Source: CAZVJA01 sp964626885
Lineage (GTDB): Bacteria > Planctomycetota > Planctomycetia > Planctomycetales > Planctomycetaceae
Direction: 5' to 3'
Length of the DNA stretch: 5,533 bases
Assembly (NCBI GenBank): GCA_964626885.1
Contig: CAZVJA010000282.1
Location: 1 to 5,533, forward strand
Positions within the stretch are counted from its first letter, which is position 1; every line of letters starts with the position of its first letter. Shown one piece after another: positions 1-4,840 of this stretch. The notes below the pieces were generated by a model. The model had not been told where the DNA came from. It did no database searches and worked only from the letters and a program-made list of their open reading frames with translations. Made by a program: the position numbers and the translations under genes.

Positions 1-51
1 AACCCTTGGGGATTAGAAATCCGTTGCTCTATCCATCTGAGCTACGGGCGC
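1..51 (-). tRNA. tRNA-Arg (anticodon TCT), 3' part cut off by window edge
   Basis: Read on the minus strand from 51, the sequence gives the acceptor 5' strand GCGCCCG, then TA, and a perfect D stem GCTC/GAGC around a nine-base loop with GG. The anticodon loop TTTCTAA places TCT at 17-15, which reads AGA arginine codons. The T arm, the acceptor 3' strand and any CCA lie outside the window. Oddity: only three of the five anticodon-stem pairs form (G-C, G-C, A-T), and the two outer positions are A/C and C/C. The D arm and acceptor strand are canonical, so a tRNA-Arg is the best call. A decayed copy cannot be excluded without the missing 3' half. Confidence 0.85.
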
Positions 52-400
52 AAATAGTTCCGCAACAGCATCGTATTTTAAGCCGGTGCTGGGCGAATTC
101 GGCCGAACAGCCACGATGCGCTAGTCACCGGAAACACTCTCCATCACGACGCCACGCTCTCACGCTTCGTGATGTTGGGAACAAGGATCCTCCTACTCGC
201 TTCTTTCGTCCTCTGTTCCGCGAGCTAGATGTAACGCTTGGGGCTTGTGAAACTCTTGTGCCGCATTTTCTTCTGAAACACCGCGTTCGGCAAGCGCAAG
301 GCGTTCCGCGTCGAAAATGACCGCCGCAGGTCGTGGAACCCGAAGTCGTGGCAGACGGAAGGCGCGCGTGGCGCAGGAACTCTCGCCAGCTGCTTCTCTC
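52..400. other. Gene-free stretch between receiver gene and tRNA-Arg
   Basis: No reading frame here has a credible start, family signature or ribosome binding site. The open frames on both strands give compositionally odd peptides. The visible structure is an 8-bp perfect inverted repeat (catcacga 142-149 with tcgtgatg 167-174, 17-base spacer) without a T tract, plus the possible tRNA -10 box. The stretch is the downstream flank of the hub-receiver unit and the upstream flank of tRNA-Arg, both on the minus strand. No intrinsic terminator separates them clearly. Confidence 0.6.
75..80 (-). promoter_or_regulatory. Possible -10 box (TAAAAT) for tRNA-Arg
   Basis: TAAAAT on the minus strand matches five of six bases of TATAAT and lies 23 nt before the tRNA-Arg 5' end, which would leave a leader of about 16 nt. 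No recognisable -35 hexamer is found 15-18 bp further upstream, so support is position and the -10 match only. Confidence 0.3.
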
Positions 401-415
401 TCATGCAGTGAGAGA
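397..415 (-). repeat. Inverted repeat over the receiver gene stop codon
   Basis: tctctca (397-403) and tgagaga (409-415) form a perfect 7-bp stem with a five-base loop, and the stop codon (403-401) lies in one arm. No T run follows on the minus strand, so it is not a standard intrinsic terminator. It could protect the mRNA 3' end or be chance. Confidence 0.35.
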
Positions 416-784
416 CTCCATGAGGATCTCCGGCAACGACGCGGAGAAACGGCTGTGGGGGAGAACTTCGTCGCAGCCGGCTTGCCGGGCGGCTTCAAGA
501 CGATCGGCATGAACGTGCGCGCCAAAGGCGATGACTTTCGGCCGGACATCACAGGCTCCGAGCACGTCCATCAGTTCGTCCAGCGATAACCCCGGAAGAG
601 ACAGATCGACGAACAGGCAACGGCAGCTTGAACCGAGAGCAGCCAGCCGTTCGCGGACCTGGGCAACCTCGCCGACCATCTCGATACGAAATCCCAACGC
701 GGCAGCCGTGCCGGTGACTTTTGATCCGAAGAACAGCTCGCGGGTGAGAATCAGCCCTTGTGCCTGGACCTCGTCGGAGGGCAT
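401..784 (-). CDS. Degenerate response-regulator receiver protein (pseudo-receiver), 127 aa
   Basis: A stand-alone CheY-like receiver fold with no output domain. The chain runs from a first strand (GLILT, about residues 10-14) through the phosphoacceptor strand CLFVDLSLPG, with Asp60 at the usual aspartate position, to VIAFGAH (84-90) and AGCDEVL (102-108). Other catalytic positions are missing: the first strand lacks the Mg-binding acidic pair, the switch Thr/Ser is Gly88, and the conserved Lys aligns with His110. Normal phosphotransfer is therefore doubtful, and a phosphorylation-independent binding role is more likely (inference). The ATG at 784 is chosen because it lies 5 nt after the hub gene stop, and an upstream start would overlap that gene. 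No clear Shine-Dalgarno is visible, so translation is probably coupled. The same frame stays open upstream to 1114, which makes a frameshift fusion possible. Confidence 0.75.
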   Translation of the reverse strand: MPSDEVQAQGLILTRELFFGSKVTGTAAALGFRIEMVGEVAQVRERLAALGSSCRCLFVDLSLPGLSLDELMDVLGACDVRPKVIAFGAHVHADRLEAARQAGCDEVLPHSRFSASLPEILMESLTA

Positions 785-789
785 GGCCG

Positions 790-1185
790 TCACGCTTTCG
801 CGGGGGGGGAACGGTGAAAGTGGACATGTCGCCACGTGCCGTTCTGCTTCTGCCAGACGCGGGTTTCTTCCATGGCGACCGACGTTGGCGATCCGTCGGC
901 GTTGACACGCTGCGACAGCCGAACGCAGGTCAGCAAGGCGACGTCTCCCATCAGACGAACGCTCGGGCTCGCCATGGTCGATTGCTTCGGCCGGCCGCTC
1001 CCTTCGAGCTTGAAATAGAATTCGTGGAAGGGCAGCCCGACGACCAGTTGGCCCAACGCCTCGGGCTCGTAGGCCGACAAGGTGGGATCGCACAAGGCTG
1101 AGTAAGTTTTCCAATCCTGCCGGTCGATGGAATCAAGCAGCTTCTGGTTCAAGGTCAGGATTTCGGCGGTATCGTTCTCGGCCAT
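790..1185 (-). CDS. Free-standing CaMKII association (hub) domain protein, NTF2-like fold, 131 aa
   Basis: The whole protein matches the calcium/calmodulin-dependent kinase II association domain family (NTF2/SnoaL-like cone fold). Visible hallmarks are CDP (32-34), EPEALG (40-45), FHEFYF (53-58), VRLMGD (76-81), EETRVWQ (106-112) and VHFHRS (121-126), nearly identical in order and spacing to animal CaMKII hubs. In animals the domain assembles kinases into 12-14-subunit rings; bacterial copies have no kinase and their role is unknown. No catalytic activity is assigned. The ATG at 1185 is chosen because the family alignment begins just after it and AGGA lies about 10 nt upstream; the in-frame extension to 1314 runs through the clpX terminator. 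The gene ends in a C8 run two codons before the stop region and is followed after 5 nt by the pseudo-receiver gene, so the two are probably one transcript. Confidence 0.9.
   Translation of the reverse strand: MAENDTAEILTLNQKLLDSIDRQDWKTYSALCDPTLSAYEPEALGQLVVGLPFHEFYFKLEGSGRPKQSTMASPSVRLMGDVALLTCVRLSQRVNADGSPTSVAMEETRVWQKQNGTWRHVHFHRSPPAKA
802..809 (-). promoter_or_regulatory. C8 homopolymer forming a C CCC CCC slippery heptamer
   Basis: Hub codons here read TCC CCC CCC GCG, so the heptamer C CCC CCC sits in the X XXY YYZ phase needed for -1 slippage. After a -1 shift the ribosome would enter the frame of the downstream receiver gene, which is open across this point, giving hub residues 1-128, six linker residues and the 127-residue receiver. 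I see no strong Shine-Dalgarno-like stimulator upstream and no obvious strong stem downstream, so use as a recoding site is unproven. Confidence 0.35.
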
Positions 1186-1242
1186 CGTTGTTCGTTCCTG
1201 CGTCTTCGAGTGGGAACTTTGGAATGAAGGAAAACAGAAATC

Positions 1243-1272
1243 AGGATACTCTCGGCAAGGGAGGAAATGTAA
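1243..1272 (-). promoter_or_regulatory. Candidate sigma70-type promoter for the hub-receiver unit
   Basis: On the minus strand TTACAT (1272-1267, four of six to TTGACA) is followed after 18 bp by TATCCT (1248-1243, four of six to TATAAT). It lies just past the clpX terminator and about 58 nt before the hub start codon, where a separate promoter would be needed. Both boxes are imperfect. Confidence 0.4.
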
Positions 1273-1300
1273 GGGATGCGGGACGAAGAACAGGGCGCGC

Positions 1301-1335
1301 AAAAAAAGTGGCACGGTTATACAACCGTGCCACTT
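1301..1335 (-). terminator. Rho-independent terminator of clpX
   Basis: A perfect 13-bp stem (1306-1318 pairing with 1323-1335) with a four-base loop is followed on the minus strand by seven T (1307-1301). It begins 29 nt past the clpX stop codon. The plus-strand side has no T run, so it works in the clpX direction only. Confidence 0.93.
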
Positions 1336-1364
1336 GCGAAGGAGTCACGTCACAGGTGTGATCG

Positions 1365-2648
1365 TCAGGCGGCGGCGGAATCGTCGCGTGGGAAGAGCCG
1401 CTCTTTGCCGTTAATCATGTCGGCCGTGAGGACATATTTCTTGCCGCGCTCCTGCTCGGGGAGCGAATACATGATGTCAAACATGGCTTCGTCCACCACG
1501 CTGCGGAGACCGCGGGCGCCGGTGTTTTTGGTCTTGGCGATTTTGGCGATTTCTTGCAGGGCTTCGTCGGTGAATTCGAGCTCGGCCCCTTCCATCTCGA
1601 AGAACTTCTTGTACTGCTTGACGAGTGCGTTCTTGGGCTCGGTAAGAATCCGCACCAGATCCGCGACCTCGAGCGGTGCCAGCGAGCTGATTACCGGCAA
1701 GCGGCCGACGAGTTCGGGAATCATGCCGAATTCGAGGATGTCATCGACCGAAGCCTGCGCGAGAAGCTCGGCCCGGCGATCTTCGTGCGAGCCGACGTGT
1801 GCATCCTGGCCGAAGCCGATCATCTTCCGTCCCAGACGTTTGCCGATGATGTCTTCCACGCCGACGAACGTTCCGCCGCAGATGAACAAGATGTTGGTCG
1901 TATCGACCTGAATGTACTGCTGCTCGGGATGTTTGCGTCCCCCTTGCGGCGGGACATTCGCGACCGTTCCCTCGAGCATTTTCAGCAGTGCTTGCTGCAC
2001 TCCCTCACCCGAGACATCGCGTGTGATCGAGACGTTCTGGCTCGTCTTGCCGATCTTGTCGATCTCGTCGATGAACACAATGCCTCGCTGCGCTGCTTCG
2101 ATATCGAAATCAGCCGCGTGCAGCAGCTTGAGGAGCAGATTCTCGACGTCTTCGCCGACGTAGCCTGCTTCGGTCAAAGTCGTTGCGTCGCCGATGGCAA
2201 ACGGCACCTGCAACAGCTTGGCGAGGGTTCGGGCCATCAAAGTCTTGCCGCAGCCCGTGGGACCAAGCAGGAGGATGTTGGATTTTTCGATTTCAATATC
2301 GTTTTCCGCGTCCTCATGGAGCATCAACCGCTTGTAATGGTTGTGCACCGCGACGGCGAGCACCTTTTTGGTTTGCTCCTGGCCGATCACGTATTCATTG
2401 AGGTGCGTGACGATTTCGCGCGGAGTGGGGACATGCGTGAAGAGCTTGCGGGGGGTGCCGCGCCGGCGTCGCTCCTGGTCGAGGATCGACTGGCAGAGCT
2501 CTATGCACTCGCCACAGATATAAACGTCGTCCGGTCCTTCGACGAGAGGGCCGACGTCCCGATAGCTTTTGCGGCAAAAAGAACAGTTGGCGTTCTTCTT
2601 TCCCGATGTGTTTCGTTTTCCGGTCGTAAAGTCTTTGCCAGAGGGCAT
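1365..2648 (-). CDS. clpX: ATP-dependent Clp protease ATP-binding subunit ClpX
   Basis: AAA+ unfoldase that recognises tagged or damaged proteins and feeds them into the ClpP peptidase in the cytoplasm. It is full length at 427 residues. An N-terminal Cys4 zinc-binding domain (Cys22, Cys25, Cys45, Cys48) follows a basic lead of about 20 residues. The AAA+ core has Walker A GPTGCGKT (129-136), pore-1 loop GYVGED (162-167), Walker B VFIDEID (191-197), the RKH pore loop (238-240), the ClpP-docking IGF loop (277-279), a likely arginine finger Arg316 and sensor-2 Arg379 in GARGLR. Walker A has Cys133 where E. coli has Ser. The ATG at 2648 has a good AAGGA site upstream. No clpP or tig is adjacent within the window, unlike many bacteria. 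The gene ends at a strong terminator. Confidence 0.98.
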   Translation of the reverse strand: MPSGKDFTTGKRNTSGKKNANCSFCRKSYRDVGPLVEGPDDVYICGECIELCQSILDQERRRRGTPRKLFTHVPTPREIVTHLNEYVIGQEQTKKVLAVAVHNHYKRLMLHEDAENDIEIEKSNILLLGPTGCGKTLMARTLAKLLQVPFAIGDATTLTEAGYVGEDVENLLLKLLHAADFDIEAAQRGIVFIDEIDKIGKTSQNVSITRDVSGEGVQQALLKMLEGTVANVPPQGGRKHPEQQYIQVDTTNILFICGGTFVGVEDIIGKRLGRKMIGFGQDAHVGSHEDRRAELLAQASVDDILEFGMIPELVGRLPVISSLAPLEVADLVRILTEPKNALVKQYKKFFEMEGAELEFTDEALQEIAKIAKTKNTGARGLRSVVDEAMFDIMYSLPEQERGKKYVLTADMINGKERLFPRDDSAAA

Positions 2649-2654
2649 GAGTTT

Positions 2655-2660
2655 TCCTTC
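2655..2660 (-). promoter_or_regulatory. Ribosome binding site of clpX
   Basis: GAAGGA on the minus strand lies 6 nt before the ATG at 2648 and fixes the clpX start; the N-terminal zinc domain fits this start. Confidence 0.75.
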
Positions 2661-2755
2661 AACGCTGCCGATCGTAACGGATAATCTATGTCCTACTCAT
2701 CCCTGTCTGCATCCGTGCAAACCGCTTGACGAACTGATGCCGCCTCAATGCCGGT

Positions 2756-3034
2756 TCAAACGTCCGTCCCGGATCGGCGCGCGGTATCGTCGAAATCGTG
2801 TCGCATTCGACCTTTGATGGATCGGTATTCTTCCTGCGAGAGCCCACCTTCGCGATACAAATCTGCGAACTGTGCGAGCATTTGAGTCTGTTCTTCCGTG
2901 GAATCCGTATGATCGCGAAACCGCGCCCGGATACGAAAAATCAACCAAGCCAACACGGTTAAAGACAAAAGAAACAGGATCGCCGTGGGAACGAGATCCC
3001 CCAGGAGCCGGCCGATCTTCTCCCCAGCCTGCAT
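2756..3034 (-). CDS. Small single-pass membrane protein with SHOCT-like C-terminal helices, 92 aa
   Basis: Function unknown. After a short N-terminus there is one hydrophobic segment (about 15-33, VPTAILFLLSLTVLAWLIF), then a basic stretch (RIRARFR) that predicts a cytoplasmic C-terminus by the positive-inside rule. The tail (about 53-77, LAQFADLYREGGLSQEEYRSIKGRM) has the pattern of SHOCT-type short C-terminal domains, in which two helices flank a G-L-(S/T)-x-E-E-(F/Y) turn and are often linked to oligomerisation. The ATG at 3034 is preferred because a poly-G Shine-Dalgarno precedes it; an ATG at 3094 would add 20 residues of unlikely composition. It lies 107 nt before clpX on the same strand and may be co-transcribed, as no terminator separates them. 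Confidence 0.75.
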   Translation of the reverse strand: MQAGEKIGRLLGDLVPTAILFLLSLTVLAWLIFRIRARFRDHTDSTEEQTQMLAQFADLYREGGLSQEEYRSIKGRMRHDFDDTARRSGTDV

Positions 3035-3035
3035 G

Positions 3036-3043
3036 CCCCCCCC
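3036..3043 (-). promoter_or_regulatory. G8 ribosome binding site of the small membrane protein
   Basis: On the minus strand the start codon at 3034 is preceded by GAGAGGGGGGGGC. The eight-G run is the only Shine-Dalgarno-like element and ends one base before the ATG. Changes in run length would alter the spacing and perhaps expression. Confidence 0.5.
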
Positions 3044-3115
3044 TCTCGCCGGTCCAGACTCCCAAATCCCCCCATGCGATTCTGCCTGGATCATCAGGCG
3101 AACCTGCCCAGAGGC

Positions 3116-3144
3116 ATTATCAGGTTTCCCTACACCTCGGGCAA
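3116..3144 (-). promoter_or_regulatory. Sigma70-type promoter for the membrane protein gene and probably clpX
   Basis: On the minus strand TTGCCC (3144-3139) is separated by exactly 17 bp from GATAAT (3121-3116, five of six to consensus). Transcription would start near 3108, leaving a leader of about 75 nt. The leader holds a small CAGG-TTCG-CCTG hairpin. Confidence 0.55.
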
Positions 3145-3813
3145 GGGGGCGTCATCCCTGCCAACTTTCCCGTCTGCACGTTTTGCGCCAATGCGGTTTT
3201 CTCGGTGATTTTCTCCAGAAAAGACCTTGGATCCGAACGCATCAAAGCCCAATTCTTGAAAGGTTTACAATCGACCGGTCCGAAACCATCCAATGTCGAG
3301 ATTGGATGCGACCGACCTCTCTGGAACTCGACAGCTTTGTTTCTTTCCCTAGGGTGGGGGGGGTATTGGGCGACACTTACACAGATGGTGCGACGACGCG
3401 ATCGCACCCATAACCACCAGAAAATGCCAATGTCCTCGCGGGTCACGCCTGACGTCCTGTATTTCTTGCCGAAGTTGTCGGTTCTGGACGCACGCCGTTT
3501 CGTTGTCTTGGGATTTCGCGAATCGGCAGCGAGTCTGGAGGTGGGATTATAGGGGGATGGCAAACTCTTCCTGCCGTGCCCAATGCGAGAAACTGCTTCC
3601 CCGCGGTGCTTCAGAGTATCTCCCTCAGAATCTTTAGTCCGCCCCAATCTTGGTGGCGAAAAACGCAACGCCGGTTTCATCAGCTTCACTATCTACAAGC
3701 CTGAATCAGCGGCCGGAACTCCGTCCGGACCGATTGACCGGCGGACTGCGCAAAATCTTCTCCAGCAGCAACTTCGCATCGAACAAAAGTGCCGTCTCGA
3801 TCGGGAAATCGGC
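3145..3813. other. Gene-free region between divergent promoters
   Basis: About 670 bp separate the leftward promoter at 3139-3144 and the rightward promoter at 3814. I see no gene I can defend. Open frames on both strands (for example 3120-3689 minus) give basic peptides rich in Pro, Arg and Ser without family motifs or a ribosome site. Structure is present: a palindrome GACCGGTC (3273-3280), an 8-bp perfect stem with six-base loop (3287-3294 with 3301-3308), a 7-bp inverted repeat (3387-3393 with 3402-3408), a G8 run (3356-3363), TACAAT on the plus strand (3266-3271) and a perfect TATAAT on the minus strand (3551-3546) without a good -35. A small RNA is possible but not shown. Confidence 0.5.
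3287..3308. repeat. Perfect 8-bp inverted repeat with six-base loop
   Basis: catccaat (3287-3294) pairs with attggatg (3301-3308) around gtcgag. It lies in the middle of the divergent intergenic region beside the palindrome at 3273-3280. No T tract of terminator type follows on either strand. It could be an operator or part of a structured RNA. Confidence 0.45.
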
Positions 3814-3842
3814 TTGACACCACAATTCCGAAGCTGGATGAT
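3814..3842 (+). promoter_or_regulatory. Sigma70-type promoter for the STAS-HATPase unit
   Basis: A perfect TTGACA -35 (3814-3819) is followed after 17 bp by GATGAT (3837-3842, four of six to TATAAT). The start would be near 3849, giving a leader of about 88 nt. A GC-rich hairpin lies within the first 25 nt of that leader. Confidence 0.55.
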
Positions 3843-3854
3843 CGTCTCTGGCTC

Positions 3855-3873
3855 GCCCCCCTGCCGTGGGGGC
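3855..3873 (+). repeat. GC hairpin at the 5' end of the STAS leader
   Basis: gccccc (3855-3860) pairs with gggggc (3868-3873) around a seven-base loop. It sits just after the predicted transcription start and lacks a T run, so an mRNA-stabilising 5' stem is more likely than a terminator. Confidence 0.35.
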
Positions 3874-3936
3874 TTCTGCGCTGGTCTTAGGGTCAGCGGC
3901 GGGCCGATTATTTACTACGGAACACGGAAGCAGCAG

Positions 3937-4296
3937 ATGGCTCGCAGTGGCATTCGACGAATTGATGTGGAGGATTTGGGCGATATTACCATCGCGACCT
4001 TCACAGATAAGAAAATCCTGGATGAAACCAATATCCAGATCATCAGCAATCAACTTTTCTCCCTGGTGGATGAAGAACATCGATCCAAAATCATCCTCGA
4101 TTTCAGCAACGTCGAATACCTCTCCAGCGCTGCTTTGGGAAAGCTGATCACCATGGAGAAAAAAGTAAATTCCTCCGGGGGTAAGCTCAGGCTTTGCTCA
4201 ATCCGCCCGGAGATCATGGAAGTATTTGCCATTACCAAACTGAACAAGTTGTTCAAGATTTTTGAGGATCAGGAGAAAGCTCTGGAGGGCTTTTAG
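3937..4296 (+). CDS. STAS-domain anti-sigma factor antagonist (RsbV/SpoIIAA-like), 119 aa
   Basis: A single STAS domain fills the protein. Typical partners are RsbW/SpoIIAB kinases: the unphosphorylated antagonist binds the kinase and frees its target, and phosphorylation on a serine ends this. Visible features are the N-terminal strands (DLGDITIATF, about 13-22), the central strand KIILDFSNV (51-59), the phosphorylation loop YLSSAALG (61-68) with Ser63 aligned to the phosphoserine, and the strand GGKLRLCS (81-88). The Asp that precedes the serine in RsbV and SpoIIAA is Leu62 here. The ATG at 3937 follows a GGAAG six bases upstream and begins the domain; the frame is open further upstream but lacks family similarity. 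The next gene encodes the matching HATPase 127 nt downstream. No sigma factor gene is adjacent, so the regulated target is unknown. Confidence 0.9.
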   Translation: MARSGIRRIDVEDLGDITIATFTDKKILDETNIQIISNQLFSLVDEEHRSKIILDFSNVEYLSSAALGKLITMEKKVNSSGGKLRLCSIRPEIMEVFAITKLNKLFKIFEDQEKALEGF

Positions 4297-4423
4297 GCGC
4301 GCTCAACGTCCCTCAATCCGATCGGAAGAACGGACACCATTTTGCCTCGTTCACGAAGGATCGCATACCGGTCTCCCACCTGACCGTCTGACTTATCCCG
4401 TCACGTTCCCCGTCCGCGTTGCC

Positions 4424-4840
4424 ATGGCGAAGATCGAAGAATTCGAGGTCAGCATTTCCAGCACGACCGCGGAAGGACAACAAGTCCAGAAGCGGATCAT
4501 TGACCTTCTGGAACAGTCGAATTTTCCGTCTCGATTTATCTTCGGAGTTCAGCTCGCCCTCGAAGAAGCGATCGTCAACGCCATCAAGCATGGCAACCGG
4601 ATGGACCCGGCCAAGCTCGTCCGAATCAATTGTCGGCTGTGCGAGGAAAAAGTGCGCGTTGTCATTGAGGATGAAGGAGCCGGCTTCAAGCCCGAACTCG
4701 TTCCCGATCCGACAACCGACGAAAACCTCGAAAAGCCGGGTGGTCGGGGAATCATGCTGATGCGAGCTTTCCTGAGTTTCGTCGAATACAACGAAATCGG
4801 GAACCGGGTCACGCTGGAAAAATGGCGCTCGGACGAATAG
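4424..4840 (+). CDS. RsbW/SpoIIAB-like serine kinase with HATPase_c_2 domain, 138 aa
   Basis: GHKL-family ATPase of the anti-sigma type, which binds a target when the STAS partner is phosphorylated and phosphorylates that partner with ATP. The N box EEAIVNAIKHGN (47-58) carries the catalytic Glu48 and Mg-binding Asn52. The G1 box is DEGAGF (83-88), and the G2/lid region is GGRGIMLM (106-113). Length and domain order are normal for a soluble, single-domain kinase. The ATG at 4424 is chosen because the family fold begins right after it; there is no clear Shine-Dalgarno, and translation may depend on the upstream gene or be leader-independent. It follows the STAS gene on the same strand with no terminator between, so the two probably form one operon and a partner-switching module. 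No sigma factor or PP2C phosphatase gene is seen nearby. Confidence 0.92.
   Translation: MAKIEEFEVSISSTTAEGQQVQKRIIDLLEQSNFPSRFIFGVQLALEEAIVNAIKHGNRMDPAKLVRINCRLCEEKVRVVIEDEGAGFKPELVPDPTTDENLEKPGGRGIMLMRAFLSFVEYNEIGNRVTLEKWRSDE

Noticed and set aside
785..1114. N-terminal extension of the receiver protein to 237 residues
   Set aside because: The extension is the -1 frame of the hub gene and reads as an Arg/Pro-rich shadow. It matters only as an open frame for a possible frameshift.
1186..1314. N-terminal extension of the hub protein, hydrophobic and resembling a signal peptide
   Set aside because: It would be encoded across the clpX terminator hairpin and the candidate promoter, and the hub family alignment starts after the ATG at 1185.
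1554..2684. A 376-codon open frame on the plus strand antisense to clpX
   Set aside because: It lies entirely opposite the codons of a certain clpX gene; the peptide has no family motifs and is explained by the codon bias of the real gene.
3387..3408. 7-bp inverted repeat as a terminator or CRISPR-like repeat
   Set aside because: There is a single copy, an eight-base loop and no T tract, so neither interpretation holds. No CRISPR array or insertion sequence was found anywhere in the window.
2872..3552. A 226-codon open frame on the plus strand
   Set aside because: It begins antisense to the membrane protein gene and crosses the promoter region; composition and motifs do not suggest a real protein.
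3120..3689. A 189-codon open frame on the minus strand in the divergent region
   Set aside because: It runs into the leftward promoter, gives a Pro/Arg/Ser-rich peptide without motifs and has no convincing start signal. A small protein here is not fully excluded.
3583..3936. In-frame upstream extension of the STAS protein
   Set aside because: The 118 codons include the predicted promoter and the leader hairpin and have no similarity to known STAS N-termini; the ATG at 3937 has a ribosome site and starts the domain.
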